A DNA stretch of 64,000 bases from Pseudoxanthomonas gei (GCF_010119615.1 NZ_QOVG01000002.1:1-64000), one strand, 5' to 3'; numbered from the stretch's first letter, positions 27,991 to 39,706 are shown. Made by a program: numbers and translations. The notes: generated by a model from the letters alone, not told the origin.

Positions 27991-28401
27991 CTAGGGGGCC
28001 AGCAGGGTGAAGGGAAACCAGGGCAGGTTCCGGGCGACCCAATACACCGGCAGCAGCACCAGCCAGAATCTCGGCTCCGACACCACCGCGATCAACGGCC
28101 GCATCCACCTCGGTTGCCAACCCATCTGCCAGCCGGCCAGCAAGGGCGCGATGGCCAGCATCGACATGGCCAGCGGATTCATGGAAAACGCCCGCGCCAC
28201 ATCGCCGTGGACCAGCGCGTGCAGGGCGCGGGTCACGCCGCAGCCGATGCAATACCAGCCGGTGAAGGCATGGAACATGCAGCCCGGGAAAGGACTGCCG
28301 GCTGCGTTCGGGTCGAAGGTGCGCAACAGCCAGACGCCGACAACGGCGGCGAAGGCCGTCGTTGTCGCCGCCAGGATCGGCAAGGGCCGCAACAGGCTCA
28401 C
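27991..28401 (-). CDS. DUF2752 membrane protein
   Basis: A 136-residue membrane protein of the DUF2752 family. The characteristic Cys motif reads GWYCIGCGVTRALHAL. Two or three further hydrophobic segments follow, ending in WFPFTLLAP. The GTG at 28401 is the likely start, 2 bp from the stop of the upstream dispanin gene. Families of this kind often neighbour dispanin-like genes; function is unknown. Confidence 0.8.
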   Translation of the reverse strand: MSLLRPLPILAATTTAFAAVVGVWLLRTFDPNAAGSPFPGCMFHAFTGWYCIGCGVTRALHALVHGDVARAFSMNPLAMSMLAIAPLLAGWQMGWQPRWMRPLIAVVSEPRFWLVLLPVYWVARNLPWFPFTLLAP

Positions 28402-28403
28402 AC

Positions 28404-28763
28404 TCAGCGCGCTTGCTTGGCCTGCTTCATGGCTTCTTCAAACTGGGCCTGGAAGCCATCGACGCCAACTGTCATCAATGAGTAGCAGAAGTAGACGAAG
28501 GCCAGCGCCACCAGCGCGGTGGTTATCCAGCACAGGATCTTGGTGGTGTTGGAGGCACGCGCAGCTCCGTCCAGGTCGCCGGCATTGAGCTTCTTGTTGA
28601 CCTGCATCGAATAGATGATGGCGGCAATGCCGGTGCCGATTCCTGGAATCGAAATGCAGGTGCAGCACAGGAAGGTGGCAAAAACCGTGGAAATGATCGA
28701 CCAGGCCAGATAGTTCGGCACGGGGCGGGACGTGCCTGCAGCAGGCGGCGGTACGTAGCTCAT
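28404..28763 (-). CDS. CD225/dispanin family protein 1
   Basis: A 119-residue protein with a short Pro-rich N-terminus and two hydrophobic segments around NYLAWSIISTVFATFLCCTC and TTALVALAFVYFCYSLM. The cysteine-rich juxtamembrane segment and ..IIYSMQVNKKLNAGDLDGA.. are typical of the CD225 (interferon-induced transmembrane-like) family. It is coupled to the DUF2752 gene downstream and preceded by a second dispanin. Role unknown. Confidence 0.8.
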   Translation of the reverse strand: MSYVPPPAAGTSRPVPNYLAWSIISTVFATFLCCTCISIPGIGTGIAAIIYSMQVNKKLNAGDLDGAARASNTTKILCWITTALVALAFVYFCYSLMTVGVDGFQAQFEEAMKQAKQAR

Positions 28764-28816
28764 CTGGGTTCTCCGTCAGGGTGGTGGCGTAGCGTGGTGG
28801 GTGTCAGGTCGGGTCG

Positions 28817-29110
28817 CTACTGGACGCCGCTCAGTGAGCCCAGTACCGCCAGGCCTCCGAACAGGACGAACCACAGGATCAGCAGCACGGGCAAGGATAC
28901 CGCCGACCAGATAGCCCAGCTGCCCGCTTTGCGAGAGGCTTCCCGTGCTCCATGGATATCTCCCGCTGCACGTTTTCCGTCAACCTGCGAGGCATAGACA
29001 ATCGATACGATGCCGAGCGGCAGGCAGCAAAAAAGCGTGCTGAGGATGGCCCACACCAGATGGTTGGGCACGAATTCCTGGCCGGTTGAAGCTGGCGGTT
29101 GGTAGCTCAT
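28817..29110 (-). CDS. CD225/dispanin family protein 2
   Basis: A 97-residue dispanin-like protein with a short N-terminus (MSYQPPASTG), the CD225 segment LVWAILSTLFCCLPLGIVSIVY followed by ASQVDGKRAAGDIHGA, and a second hydrophobic helix near the C-terminus. The ATG at 29110 is taken as start. It is a diverged paralogue of the neighbouring protein. Confidence 0.8.
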   Translation of the reverse strand: MSYQPPASTGQEFVPNHLVWAILSTLFCCLPLGIVSIVYASQVDGKRAAGDIHGAREASRKAGSWAIWSAVSLPVLLILWFVLFGGLAVLGSLSGVQ

Positions 29111-29217
29111 CAAAACTCCGTTGACACGTGAACGGTTGCCGCTCGAATCGCCGGCTCCGTTGGTGAAGCATGTTTCCCCGTCGCCAGCGTACCCGAGCCG
29201 AAACTCAAGGTATAGCC

Positions 29218-31122
29218 TCAGGCATCATCGCCGCGCAGCGCACGCACCTTCGCTTCCAGTTGTTCGGCGGTCACGCCGCGGTCATCGATCGGCTCGCCCG
29301 CCATCACTTCCACGTGCGCGCGAAAACGCCGCGGGACGCGCATGCGGTGCATGCGTCCGTCGCGATGGCTCCACATGCTGGTCCACATGCCCTTCAGCGC
29401 CATCGGCACCACCGGCACCGGGCGCCCGTTTTCGTTGGCGCGCGCCAACACCCGCTCGACCCCGGACTTGAACGGCGCGATCTGTCCGTCCCGGGTCAAG
29501 GCACCTTCGGGAAAGATGCCGACCAGCTGCCCGTCGGCCAGGGCCGCATCGATCTCGTCGAAGGCCTGCTGCATCAGCACGGGATCCTCGCGCGCGCCGG
29601 CGATCGGAATGACCTTGGCGGTGCGGAAGATCCAGCTCATCACCGGGGTGTTGAAGATCTTGTAATACATGACGAAACGCACCGGCCGCGGCACGCTGGC
29701 CGACAGGATCAACGCATCCAGGTAGCTGACGTGGTTGCACACCAGCAGCGCGGCGCCTTCGTCCGGCACGTTCTTCTCGATGCCATGCAGGCGCAGCCGG
29801 TACAGCGTGCGCACCAGCACCCAGCTGAGGAAGCGCATCAGGAACTCGGGCACGATGGTGAAGATGTAGATCGCCACCACCGCGTTGGCGATCGCCAGGG
29901 CCAGGAACAGTTGCGGGATGGTCCAGCCCAGGAAGCGCTGCAGCACGATGCACACCACCGCCGCCAGCACGATGAAGGCCGCGTTCTGGATGTTCATGCC
30001 GGCGATCACCCGCGACAGCTCCTCGCGCGGCGTGCGGCTCTGGATCAGCGCGAACAACGGCACCACGAAGAAGCCGGTGAACAGGCCGATGCCGACCAGG
30101 TCCACGATGATCCGCCAGCTGCCGGCCGCGCCCACGAAGGCAGGCAGGGTCAAGCCGGTGGCCACGGGCGCCCCGCTGCGCGCGAAATACAGGTCCAGCA
30201 GGAACGCGCTGATGCCGAATGCGCCCAGCGGCACCAGGCCGATCTCCACGGTGCGTGCAGAGAGCTTCTCGCACAGCAGCGAACCCACGCCGGTGCCTAT
30301 GGAGAACAGCGCCAGGGCGAAGATGTAGAGGGTTTCCGAGCCGCCCAGGTTGACCTCGGCGTAGGTCGGCAGCTGCGAGGTCAGCACGGTGCCGACGAAC
30401 CAGAACCAGGACACGCCCAGGATCGAATTGCGCACCGCCACCTGTTTACGGGCCAAGCGCAGCACCGCCAATGATTCGGGAATCGGGTTCCAGTTGATCT
30501 TGAGGTCGGGCGCGCCGGGTTCGACCCGCGGAATGGCGCGGCTGACCAGGTTGCCGCACACCGCCAGCACGATGATCGCCGTGGCGGCGACCACCGGGCC
30601 CTGGTCCCCGGCAAGCTTGAAGATCAGGCCGCCGGAAATCATGCCGATCAGGATCGAGATCGAGGTGCCCATTTCCACCAGGCCGTTGCCGCCGGTCAAC
30701 TCCTCGGGCTTGAGCACAGAAGGCAGGATCGAATATTTCACCGGGCCGAACAGCGTCGACTGCAGGCCGGTGCAGAACAGCGCCACCAGCAACACGACCA
30801 TGTTCTGGGTCATGAAGCCGATCGCGGCCAGCGACATGATCCCGATTTCCATCATGGTGGTGATGCGGATCAGCCTGGATTTCTCGAGCTTTTCGGCGAT
30901 CTGGCCGGCCGTGGCGGAAAACAGGAAATAGGGCAGGATGAAAAGTGCCGGCGCCAGGTTGGTGTAAAGCGTGCGTTCGTCGGCGCTGATGCCCAGATAG
31001 AACAGCAGGCCGATGATGGCCTGCCGGTAGACGTTGTCGTTGAAGGCGCCGAAGGCCTGGGTGGCAAAGAACGGCAGGAAGCGCCGTTGCTTCAATAGTG
31101 CGAACTGGCTGTGGCTCGACAT
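29218..31122 (-). CDS. MFS transporter fused to 1-acylglycerol-3-phosphate acyltransferase domain
   Basis: A 634-residue two-part protein. Residues 1-410 form a 12-helix MFS/LplT-like transporter (FATQAFGAFNDNVYRQ, FGPVKYSILP). The C-terminal 210 residues are a PlsC-type acyltransferase with CNHVSYLD (HX4D) and FPEGALTRDG. This resembles the LplT plus Aas acyltransferase pair of enterics, which recycle lysophosphatidylethanolamine, but without the Aas AMP-ligase domain. It is predicted to import lysophospholipids and re-acylate them. Confidence 0.85.
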   Translation of the reverse strand: MSSHSQFALLKQRRFLPFFATQAFGAFNDNVYRQAIIGLLFYLGISADERTLYTNLAPALFILPYFLFSATAGQIAEKLEKSRLIRITTMMEIGIMSLAAIGFMTQNMVVLLVALFCTGLQSTLFGPVKYSILPSVLKPEELTGGNGLVEMGTSISILIGMISGGLIFKLAGDQGPVVAATAIIVLAVCGNLVSRAIPRVEPGAPDLKINWNPIPESLAVLRLARKQVAVRNSILGVSWFWFVGTVLTSQLPTYAEVNLGGSETLYIFALALFSIGTGVGSLLCEKLSARTVEIGLVPLGAFGISAFLLDLYFARSGAPVATGLTLPAFVGAAGSWRIIVDLVGIGLFTGFFVVPLFALIQSRTPREELSRVIAGMNIQNAAFIVLAAVVCIVLQRFLGWTIPQLFLALAIANAVVAIYIFTIVPEFLMRFLSWVLVRTLYRLRLHGIEKNVPDEGAALLVCNHVSYLDALILSASVPRPVRFVMYYKIFNTPVMSWIFRTAKVIPIAGAREDPVLMQQAFDEIDAALADGQLVGIFPEGALTRDGQIAPFKSGVERVLARANENGRPVPVVPMALKGMWTSMWSHRDGRMHRMRVPRRFRAHVEVMAGEPIDDRGVTAEQLEAKVRALRGDDA

Positions 31123-31243
31123 GCGCGCTCCTTGGATGCGGGCGAGCCTAGCAGAACATTTGTGTCCCGTAGGGGCGTTGTCGGGGGGCGATGCCCTGTG
31201 GCGGTCGCGCTACAGCATCCCGGGCAAGTCCCATCCTGCGCGA

Positions 31244-32539
31244 TCAAGAGCGGGCAATGGCACGCCAGCCGATGTCGTGGCGATGGAATTCGCCGGTCCA
31301 GGAAATGCCGGAGACTTCCGCATAGGCCTTGCGCTGCGCATCGGCCACGGTGTCGCCGAGCGCGCACACGCACAGCACGCGACCGCCGGAGGTCACTACG
31401 TGGTCGCCTTCCAGCCGGGTGCCCGCATGGAAGACCTTGGTGTCCTCGATGTCCGGTACGTCCCAGCTGTTGATGATGTCGCCCAGGCGCGGCGTGTCGG
31501 GATAGTTGCCGGCGGCCATCACCACGCCCAGCGCCGGGCGCGGGTCCCACTGGATCTCGGTTTCGTGCAGGCGCTGGTCGAAGGCCGCTTCCAGCAGGCC
31601 GAGCAGCTCCGACTGCAGGCGCATCATCACCGGCTGCGTTTCCGGGTCGCCGAAGCGTACGTTGAACTCGATCACCTTAGGGGCGCCCTGCGCATCGATC
31701 ATCAGACCTGCATACAGGAAGCCGGTGAAGGGGATGCCGTCGGCCAACATGCCCTGCACGGTGGGATTGACCACCTCGCGCATCACCCGTGCATGCACTT
31801 CGGCCGTGACCACCGGTGCGGGCGAGTAGGCGCCCATGCCACCGGTATTGGGGCCGGTGTCGCCGTCGCCCACGCGCTTGTGGTCCTGCGACGTAGCCAT
31901 CGGCAGCGCGGTCACGCCGTCGACCACGCTGATGAAGCTGGCTTCCTCGCCGTCCAGGAATTCCTCGACTACCACGCGCGCGCCCGCATCGCCGAAGGCA
32001 TTGCCCGACAGCATGTCGGTCACCGCCTGCTCTGCTTCCTGCAGGGTCATCGCCACGATCACGCCCTTGCCCGCGGCCAGGCCATCGGCCTTGACCACGA
32101 TCGGCGCGCCCCCGCTTTTTTCTGATTGCTCGCGCACGTAGGCAAGCGCGGGCTCGACTTCGGTGAAGACCGAATAGAACGCGGTAGGAATGCCATGCCG
32201 GGCCAGGAAATCCTTGGCGTAGGCCTTGCTGCCTTCCAGCTGCGCGGCGGCCGCCGTCGGCCCGAATATGCGCAGGCCTGCTTCCCGGAAGCGGTCCACC
32301 ACGCCGGCCACCAGAGGAATCTCTGGGCCGACCACGGTCAGGGCAACCTTCGCGTTTCGCGCCAGCGCCACCAGGCCCTCGATGTTGTTCACCGCCACGT
32401 TGGCGTTGCGGCATTTTTCCTCGGTCGCCGTACCCGCGTTGCCGGGGGCGACAATGACTTCGGTGACCCGGTCCGATTGCGCGAGCTTCCAGGCCAGCGC
32501 GTGCTCGCGGCCGCCTGAACCAATGACAAGTACTTTCAT
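31244..32539 (-). CDS. purD: phosphoribosylamine-glycine ligase
   Basis: A 431-residue ATP-grasp enzyme, second step of purine synthesis. It begins [19 protein letters not shown] and has the ATP-grasp segments [16 protein letters not shown] and [12 protein letters not shown]. Length matches the family. The ATG at 32539 is preferred to upstream in-frame options because it gives the canonical N-terminus. purH and fis lie upstream on the same strand, a common arrangement. Confidence 0.95.
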   Translation of the reverse strand: MKVLVIGSGGREHALAWKLAQSDRVTEVIVAPGNAGTATEEKCRNANVAVNNIEGLVALARNAKVALTVVGPEIPLVAGVVDRFREAGLRIFGPTAAAAQLEGSKAYAKDFLARHGIPTAFYSVFTEVEPALAYVREQSEKSGGAPIVVKADGLAAGKGVIVAMTLQEAEQAVTDMLSGNAFGDAGARVVVEEFLDGEEASFISVVDGVTALPMATSQDHKRVGDGDTGPNTGGMGAYSPAPVVTAEVHARVMREVVNPTVQGMLADGIPFTGFLYAGLMIDAQGAPKVIEFNVRFGDPETQPVMMRLQSELLGLLEAAFDQRLHETEIQWDPRPALGVVMAAGNYPDTPRLGDIINSWDVPDIEDTKVFHAGTRLEGDHVVTSGGRVLCVCALGDTVADAQRKAYAEVSGISWTGEFHRHDIGWRAIARS

Positions 32540-32560
32540 GCACGCATCTCCCGAAGTCGT

Positions 32561-32584
32561 CATCCCGGCGAACGCCGGGATCCA
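32561..32584. repeat. GTCATCCCGGCG-type palindrome
   Basis: TCCCGGCG and CGCCGGGA form an inverted repeat around AA between purD and purH. Related CATCCCGGC/GCCGGGAT copies occur near 58813-58858 and 58974-59001. Confidence 0.6.
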
Positions 32585-32674
32585 GGTTCATCTTGCTTCG
32601 TGTGTTCCATTTGACGCGTACAAACGCAGCCCGCAGTCCAATGCGTCCAGCTTACGCCGGGACGGCGCCGGCGA

Positions 32675-34273
32675 TCAGTGCCTGAAATGGCGCACGCCGG
32701 TAAACACCATCGCCAGCCCGTGTTCGTCGGCGGCCGCGATCACTTCATTGTCGCGCATCGAGCCGCCGGGCTGGATCACCGCCCTGATGCCGGCCTCGGC
32801 GGCGGCATCGATGCCATCGCGGAAGGGGAAGAAGGCATCGGAAGCCATCACCGAACCCGGCACCACCAGGTGCGCGTCGGCGGCCTTGATGCCGGCGATG
32901 CGCGCCGAGTACACGCGGCTCATCTGGCCTGCGCCCACGCCGATGGTGCGGTTGTCCCGGGCATAGACGATGGCGTTGGACTTCACGTACTTGGCCACGC
33001 GCCAGGCGAACAGCAGGTCACGCAACTCGGCTTCGGTCGGCGCGCGCCGGGTCACCACTTTCAACTCGTCCGCGCTCATGCCGCGATTGTCCGAGGACTG
33101 CAACAGCAGGCCCGAGCCGATGCGCTTGCTGTCGTAGTTGTTGAGGCCGGCGCCGTGCGGAATCTTGAGCACGCGCACGTTGGCTTTCTTGGTCGCGTAG
33201 TCCAGCGCGCCCTGCTCGTAGTCCGGTGCGATCAGCACTTCGACGAACTGGCGGTCGAGGATAGCCCTGGCAGTGGCCGCATCCAGGGTGCGGTTGAAGG
33301 CGATGATGCCGCCGAACGCGCTGGTGGGGTCGGTGGCGTAGGCCAGTTCATAGGCGTCGCCGCAGGCCACGCCGACGGCCACGCCGCAGGGATTGGCATG
33401 CTTGACGATCACGCAGGCCGGCGCCTCGAACTGGCGCACGCATTCCCACGCTGCATCGGCATCGCCCAGGTTGTTGAAGCTCAGTTCCTTGCCCTGCAAC
33501 TGCTGGAAGGTGGCGAGCGTGCCGGGCACCGGGCCCAGGTCGCGATAGAAGGCGCCGGCCTGGTGCGGATTCTCTCCATAGCGCAGGTCCATGACCTTGA
33601 CGAAGGTGGAATTCATCTGCGCCGGGAACTCGTCGCGCACCGGGATGGGCGTGGCCGGGTCGCGCACGGCGGAAAGGTAGTTGCTGATCGCCGCATCGTA
33701 TTGGGCGACCCGATTGAAGGCAGCCACCGACAGCTGGAAACGCGTGTGTGCCGACAGCGCGCCATCGCTTTCGTCAAGCTCGCGCACGATGGCGTGGTAC
33801 TGCGACGGATCGGTGGCCACCGCCACGCGCGCAAAATTCTTGGCCGCCGAGCGCAGCATCGCCGGGCCGCCGATGTCGATGTTCTCCACCGCTGCATCCA
33901 GCGTGCACGCCGGGTCGGCAGTGACCTGTTCGAAGGGATAGAGGTTCAGCACCAGCAGGTCGATCGCGACGATGCCGTGTTCGGCCATCACCGCGTCGTC
34001 GGTGCCGCTGCGTCCCAGCAGGCCGCCATGGATCATGGGGTGCAGGGTCTTGACCCGGCCATCCATCATTTCGGGGAAGCCGGTCAACTCGGAGACGTCG
34101 CGCACCTGCAGTCCGGCGTCACGCAATGTCCTGGCAGTGCCGCCGGTGGACAAAAGTTCGACCTGGCGCGCGGCCAATGCGGTAGCCAGCTCGACCAGGC
34201 CGGTCTTGTCGGAAACGGACAGCAGGGCCCGCCGGATATTCACGGGGTGGACGGGATGCGAGTCGGAAGTCAT
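32675..34273 (-). CDS. purH: bifunctional AICAR transformylase/IMP cyclohydrolase
   Basis: A 532-residue bifunctional purine enzyme. The N-terminal IMP cyclohydrolase (MGS fold) carries [16 protein letters not shown] and [18 protein letters not shown]; the C-terminal transformylase domain has [11 protein letters not shown] and ends [11 protein letters not shown], the family terminus. It lies in a fis-purH-purD order. Nothing in the sequence shows PurR-type regulation. Confidence 0.95.
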   Translation of the reverse strand: MTSDSHPVHPVNIRRALLSVSDKTGLVELATALAARQVELLSTGGTARTLRDAGLQVRDVSELTGFPEMMDGRVKTLHPMIHGGLLGRSGTDDAVMAEHGIVAIDLLVLNLYPFEQVTADPACTLDAAVENIDIGGPAMLRSAAKNFARVAVATDPSQYHAIVRELDESDGALSAHTRFQLSVAAFNRVAQYDAAISNYLSAVRDPATPIPVRDEFPAQMNSTFVKVMDLRYGENPHQAGAFYRDLGPVPGTLATFQQLQGKELSFNNLGDADAAWECVRQFEAPACVIVKHANPCGVAVGVACGDAYELAYATDPTSAFGGIIAFNRTLDAATARAILDRQFVEVLIAPDYEQGALDYATKKANVRVLKIPHGAGLNNYDSKRIGSGLLLQSSDNRGMSADELKVVTRRAPTEAELRDLLFAWRVAKYVKSNAIVYARDNRTIGVGAGQMSRVYSARIAGIKAADAHLVVPGSVMASDAFFPFRDGIDAAAEAGIRAVIQPGGSMRDNEVIAAADEHGLAMVFTGVRHFRH

Positions 34274-34362
34274 CGAAAAACCACGCGCGGGAAAGGTGGC
34301 GCGAATTATAACTTCCGCGATGCAGCACCATCGCGCGCAGGCAGCGTGCCGGCGAGATGGAC

Positions 34363-34632
34363 TCAGACCAGCCCGTAGTCCTTGAGCTTCTTGCGCAGGG
34401 TGGCGCGATGGATGCCCAGCAGTGCCGCGGCGCGGCTCTGGTTGCCTTCGCAGTGGTTCAACACTTCGACGAACAGGGGGATTTCCATTTCGCGCAGCAC
34501 GATTTCATACACGTCGTCCGCATCGCTGCCGTCCAGGTCGCGCAGGTAGCGTCGCACCGATTGGGCCACGTGGTCGCGCAACGGCGGTCTGGGTGTGCCA
34601 CGGCTGGCGTCATGGCGTGCGGCGGCATTCAC
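34363..34632 (-). CDS. fis: nucleoid-associated protein Fis
   Basis: An 89-residue DNA-bending protein. The C-terminal helix-turn-helix [20 protein letters not shown] is nearly identical to E. coli Fis, and the length is close (98). The likely start is a GTG at 34632, as no in-frame ATG is available. It follows a DUF3426 gene rather than dusB, and precedes purH. A short hairpin (34656-34676) lies upstream. Confidence 0.9.
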   Translation of the reverse strand: MNAAARHDASRGTPRPPLRDHVAQSVRRYLRDLDGSDADDVYEIVLREMEIPLFVEVLNHCEGNQSRAAALLGIHRATLRKKLKDYGLV

Positions 34633-34761
34633 TAAGGAAGATCCCCGGGGCTAAACGATGGGTGTATGGCCCATCGCACTCTCAGGTGGTTTTCGACGGG
34701 GTGGGGAGTCTAGCGCGTGATCTGCGCCCGTGCATCCCTTTGTTTCCGATTCTGCTTTGGA

Positions 34762-35685
34762 CTAGCGGAAGTCGAACGAGAACGCCACCACATCGGGATT
34801 GGGCTCGCGTAATTGCAGTGCGATACGCGCGCTCTGCCCCGGCGCCAGCGCGGTCTGCGTTGCCTCGGCACCCAGGTATTCGCCAGGCAGGAAGGCGCGC
34901 GAACCCAGCACCCGCCCGTCGGCATCGGACAAGGACAGCAACAGCACGGGCCAGGGTTGCGGCCAGCGTGCATCGTTGCGGAACGTGGCACGCACGTTGA
35001 GTCCACCGGCGCTGCCTGCGATTGGACTCACGTCACGACTGAGCATGGAGATTGCACCGGGTTGGTGCCAATCGGGTACCGAGCAACCGAGCACATTGCA
35101 CAGGGTCAGGACCAACGGCCGCCAGCCCGCATCGGCCGCCAGGCGGGCGCGATCGGCCACCAGCACCTGGGTCATCAGCATGACGGCGAGCGCGAACACC
35201 GCGACCCATTGCCACTTCGCCGTGCGTGGCACGGCGGCCCGGGAAGACGACCGCATGAAGCTGGGAGCAGGTTCGCGCGACAGTTCTGCTGCTGGCGGCT
35301 GAGGCATGGCCATGGCTGCCACCGGTGAGGCCGCCTCGGCCTGCATGACCGGCGCGGCCTCGATCGCGTCCGAAGCATCGCTGCTTTCTTTTTCGCCAGG
35401 CAACACGACGGTGCCTTGTGCCGGGGCGGGCGCTTCGCCCAGCTCTTCTTGCACGGGGTCTGCCGGAGGCACTGCGCCGGATGCGCGGGCAGCGGAAGTG
35501 GCCATATCCCCGCCGCGCAGGAAACTGGCGAAGCTCGGTGCGCCGCCGACGGTCGATACCGCTGCGTCGTCCTCGTTTTTCTGTTCCTGCATCGCTCCGC
35601 CGCAACGCGGGCACAGCTCAGGCGGTTGGCGGGTTTCGCGATCGGTGGCGACCAGCTCGCGGCAATGGGGGCAGGAAAAGAACAT
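34762..35685 (-). CDS. DUF3426 zinc-ribbon membrane protein
   Basis: A 307-residue protein. An N-terminal zinc ribbon (CPHCRE and CPRCGG, MJ0042 type) is followed by about 110 residues of low-complexity Ala/Pro/Glu sequence, one transmembrane helix (WQWVAVFALAVMLMTQVLV) and a C-terminal DUF3426 beta-domain with LNVRATFRNDARWPQPWPVL. The N-terminal MFFSCPHC is typical, so the ATG at 35685 is chosen over a TTG four codons upstream. Neighbours are prmA upstream and fis downstream. Function unknown. Confidence 0.82.
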   Translation of the reverse strand: MFFSCPHCRELVATDRETRQPPELCPRCGGAMQEQKNEDDAAVSTVGGAPSFASFLRGGDMATSAARASGAVPPADPVQEELGEAPAPAQGTVVLPGEKESSDASDAIEAAPVMQAEAASPVAAMAMPQPPAAELSREPAPSFMRSSSRAAVPRTAKWQWVAVFALAVMLMTQVLVADRARLAADAGWRPLVLTLCNVLGCSVPDWHQPGAISMLSRDVSPIAGSAGGLNVRATFRNDARWPQPWPVLLLSLSDADGRVLGSRAFLPGEYLGAEATQTALAPGQSARIALQLREPNPDVVAFSFDFR

Positions 35686-35742
35686 GCCGCTATTCAATCA
35701 CGAGGCAATCCATCACGGTAGGCGCTGGCCGGCACGCAGCCA

Positions 35743-36660
35743 TCAACGACGCTTGCCGACGATGCGCATCCAGTCGCCATCGCGGGTCGCGGCCAGGTCA
35801 TCGAACCATTGCCCGTAGCGGGCCAGCAGTTCGTCCTCCTGTCCGTGCAGGATGCCCGACAGGGCGATGCAACCGCCGGGCGCGACGCGCGCGGCCAGGG
35901 TGTCGGCCAGTACATCAAGCGCGGACGCCAGGATATTGGCCACCACCACCGGGTAGGTGGCAAGGGGCTCGTCCTGCGGCAGGTAAACCGACAGCTGCGC
36001 ACCGACGGCATTGCGCTCGGCGTTGTCGAAGGTGGAAATGAGGGCCTGCGGATCATTGTCCACGCCCACGGCGCGGGCCGCGCCCAGCTTCAGCGCGGCC
36101 AAGGCCAGGATGCCCGAGCCGCAGCCGAAATCCAGCACGGTGGCACCGTGCAGTTTTTCCTCGCCTGCCAGGCCGTCCAGCCAGCGCAGGCACAGCGCGG
36201 TGGTCGGATGGGTGCCTGAGCCGAATGCCAGCCCGGGATCGAGCCGCACCACGGCGGCTTCGGCATTGTCGGCCTCCTCGGGCAGGTCATGGTTCCAGGG
36301 CACGATGAAAGTGCGCGCGCCGAAACGCAGCGGCACGTACTGGTCCATCCACGCGCGTTCCCAGTCCTGGTCATCAACGCTACGGAATGCGGTGGTGGAC
36401 CAGTCGAGGCCGGGGTCGGACGATTCCAGCGCCGCCAGCAAGGCCAGCGCGTCGGCCTCGGCCGGGAACAGCGCGGTCAACACCAGCGCATGCCACAACG
36501 GCGTCTGGCCGACGCCAGGCTCCAGGATTGCCTGCTCGTTGCTGGTGTCGGCGTCGGCGTCCAGCAAGGTCACGGCAAGCGCGCCGACGTCTTCCAGCGC
36601 ATTTTCATAGCGCGGCTGTTCGGATTCACTGCAGCGCAGGGAGAGTTCTAGGTAGGGCAT
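35743..36660 (-). CDS. prmA: ribosomal protein L11 methyltransferase
   Basis: A 305-residue SAM-dependent methyltransferase that trimethylates ribosomal protein L11. An N-terminal recognition domain begins [10 protein letters not shown], and the catalytic domain carries [24 protein letters not shown] (SAM motif) and [11 protein letters not shown]. Length fits the family (about 293). Commonly it follows accC directly; here two opposite-strand genes come between. Confidence 0.95.
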   Translation of the reverse strand: MPYLELSLRCSESEQPRYENALEDVGALAVTLLDADADTSNEQAILEPGVGQTPLWHALVLTALFPAEADALALLAALESSDPGLDWSTTAFRSVDDQDWERAWMDQYVPLRFGARTFIVPWNHDLPEEADNAEAAVVRLDPGLAFGSGTHPTTALCLRWLDGLAGEEKLHGATVLDFGCGSGILALAALKLGAARAVGVDNDPQALISTFDNAERNAVGAQLSVYLPQDEPLATYPVVVANILASALDVLADTLAARVAPGGCIALSGILHGQEDELLARYGQWFDDLAATRDGDWMRIVGKRR

Positions 36661-36866
36661 GGTGCCGCTCGGTGGTTAAAGGGCTGGAAAACGAACGGCG
36701 CCGGCATGGCGGGATGCGTTTGCGCGCGGGGACTGGATTAAACTGGACACAGCGCCGGTTTTCCGCAGCGCCTCCCGGGGATGATAGCGGAATGACGTAT
36801 TTCCGCCGACGTCCTGCCGCACCGCTCCTTGCCAAGGATCCGCAAGCAGGTCTTTCTGCCCGTCCC

Positions 36867-37787
36867 ATGCACCTTCCCAGGATCACATCGACGTTGCTTC
36901 TGCTCGCGGCCCTTGGCTTGCTGGCGTTGGCAGGCTGGAATCGTGGCGTTGCCGACCCCGTGGAAGCAGTCCCGTACGCGGCGACGGACCTGCGCGGCCA
37001 GGTGGTCTCCGCCGCGCCCATGCCTGGGCGGTCCGGCGAGCGGATGCAGGAACGCCGCGACGTGCGCATGGATTTTGAAGGCGCCACTGATCTGTACGCC
37101 TATCTGCAGGGTCTTCGGGCCCTGGAAGCCGCCGGCGATCCACGCGCTTTGTGGAATGCCAGTCGCGTGCTGGACTACTGCGCAACCTATGCCTCCGATC
37201 CTGCCGGATATGCGCACGACAGCCGTGCGATCCATGCGCTGAAGGGAGCCGCCACCGCGGCCATGGCCGCCACCCGGGATCGGATCAGCCAACGTTGCCG
37301 GCGATTCGTTCCGGCTGACGGGTTGTCGATGGATACCCTGCGGGCCAAGCGCCTTGCCGCGGCGCGCGCCGGCAGCCTGGCGGCCGAGGCGGCGCTGTTG
37401 TCCATGGGCGAGCCTTTGTCGGCCAGCAACGAATATGCGCAGGATCTGGTCGGGCGCGTACTGCATTCCGCCGAGCCGGAGGCCTATCTGGCCCTTTCCC
37501 CGGCCATGGGCATAGCGGCCAGCGGAAGAGAGGCCTATTTCGGCGTGGTGTCGGGCTCCCAGTATTCAGAGCTGGCGTGGCAGCTGGCCGCGTGCCGCCT
37601 GGGCGCCGACTGCAGTGCCGGTGGCGTGCTGATGACGTCGTATTGCGCCAACGGCGGCATCTGTTCGCGCAATGCCTCCCAGGATTTTTACACGTTCGTG
37701 CTGGATGCCGCGGTCCCGCGGCAGGGTGCGGACACCTTGGACGAAATGGTGGATAGCCTGTTGGCTGATATTGGAGTACCGAAATGA
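36867..37787 (+). CDS. uncharacterised secreted or membrane-anchored protein
   Basis: About 306 residues from the ATG at 36867, which starts a hydrophobic helix (STLLLLAALGLLALAGW) that could be a signal peptide or anchor; an ATG at 36792 is a possible longer start. The remainder is Ala-rich and helical (GLRALEAAGDPRALWNASRVL, LAAARAGSLAAEAALLSMGEP), with six cysteines in the C-terminal half, reminiscent of a repeat-containing protein, but no family is recognised. It overlaps the next gene by four bases and points opposite to the neighbouring housekeeping genes. Confidence 0.6.
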   Translation: MHLPRITSTLLLLAALGLLALAGWNRGVADPVEAVPYAATDLRGQVVSAAPMPGRSGERMQERRDVRMDFEGATDLYAYLQGLRALEAAGDPRALWNASRVLDYCATYASDPAGYAHDSRAIHALKGAATAAMAATRDRISQRCRRFVPADGLSMDTLRAKRLAAARAGSLAAEAALLSMGEPLSASNEYAQDLVGRVLHSAEPEAYLALSPAMGIAASGREAYFGVVSGSQYSELAWQLAACRLGADCSAGGVLMTSYCANGGICSRNASQDFYTFVLDAAVPRQGADTLDEMVDSLLADIGVPK

Positions 37788-38143
37788 ACCACAAGCGATT
37801 CGTGCAGAAGGCCAGGAACTGGTTCTGGTTGCTTCTGTTCGTGGCCTATGTCGCTTTCGCGGCAGGCGTCGTCATCGAGACCGTCAGTCCGAAATATCGC
37901 GGATTGACCCAGATATCCGTCGTGTCCGCACGGGCACCGCAGGAGATCAGGATGCAGGGTGCCAGCCAGGCGGCCGCGGTCTATCGCGCCACGAGTGGCG
38001 CGCCGTTCTCGTCGTTGCCGTCCGGCACGACCTTCAGGATCGTGTGGCCGGACGGGTCGTCGGAAGACATCGTGGTCGGCAGCCCGGCTTCGAGCATCGG
38101 AGCGCGCCCGGCGAGTGGCAGGCCAGATCCGGCGCTGAAGTAG
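37784..38143 (+). CDS. uncharacterised small membrane protein
   Basis: A 119-residue protein with one N-terminal transmembrane helix (WFWLLLFVAYVAFAAGVVI) and a small C-terminal domain with SGTTFRIVWPDGSSEDI. The start codon overlaps the stop of the gene before it by four bases (ATGA), so they form a two-gene unit. No family is recognised. It lies between the prmA and accC genes and is transcribed against them. Confidence 0.6.
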   Translation: MNHKRFVQKARNWFWLLLFVAYVAFAAGVVIETVSPKYRGLTQISVVSARAPQEIRMQGASQAAAVYRATSGAPFSSLPSGTTFRIVWPDGSSEDIVVGSPASSIGARPASGRPDPALK

Positions 38144-38276
38144 GCGCCGTAGTCCTGCCGGCCGCTTGCTTGAGTTGCAGTGTGGCGCCAGCGCGCCGCG
38201 CAATCAGGGGATACGCGCGCCGCCACGCGTGATGCCTCTTCAATGAAAGTTGGAGGTTGCCTGGTTGCGATGCGGC

Positions 38277-39644
<1,368 letters not shown>

Positions 39645-39706
39645 GGTTCATGTCCTTGGAAGGTGTTCTGGTCGCAGGCTGGCGGCGGGCCGCCCTGGCT
39701 TCCCGC

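Noticed and set aside
38144..38276. A small gene between the unknown pair and accC
   Set aside because: Short frames there have no start with a ribosome-binding site and no motif.
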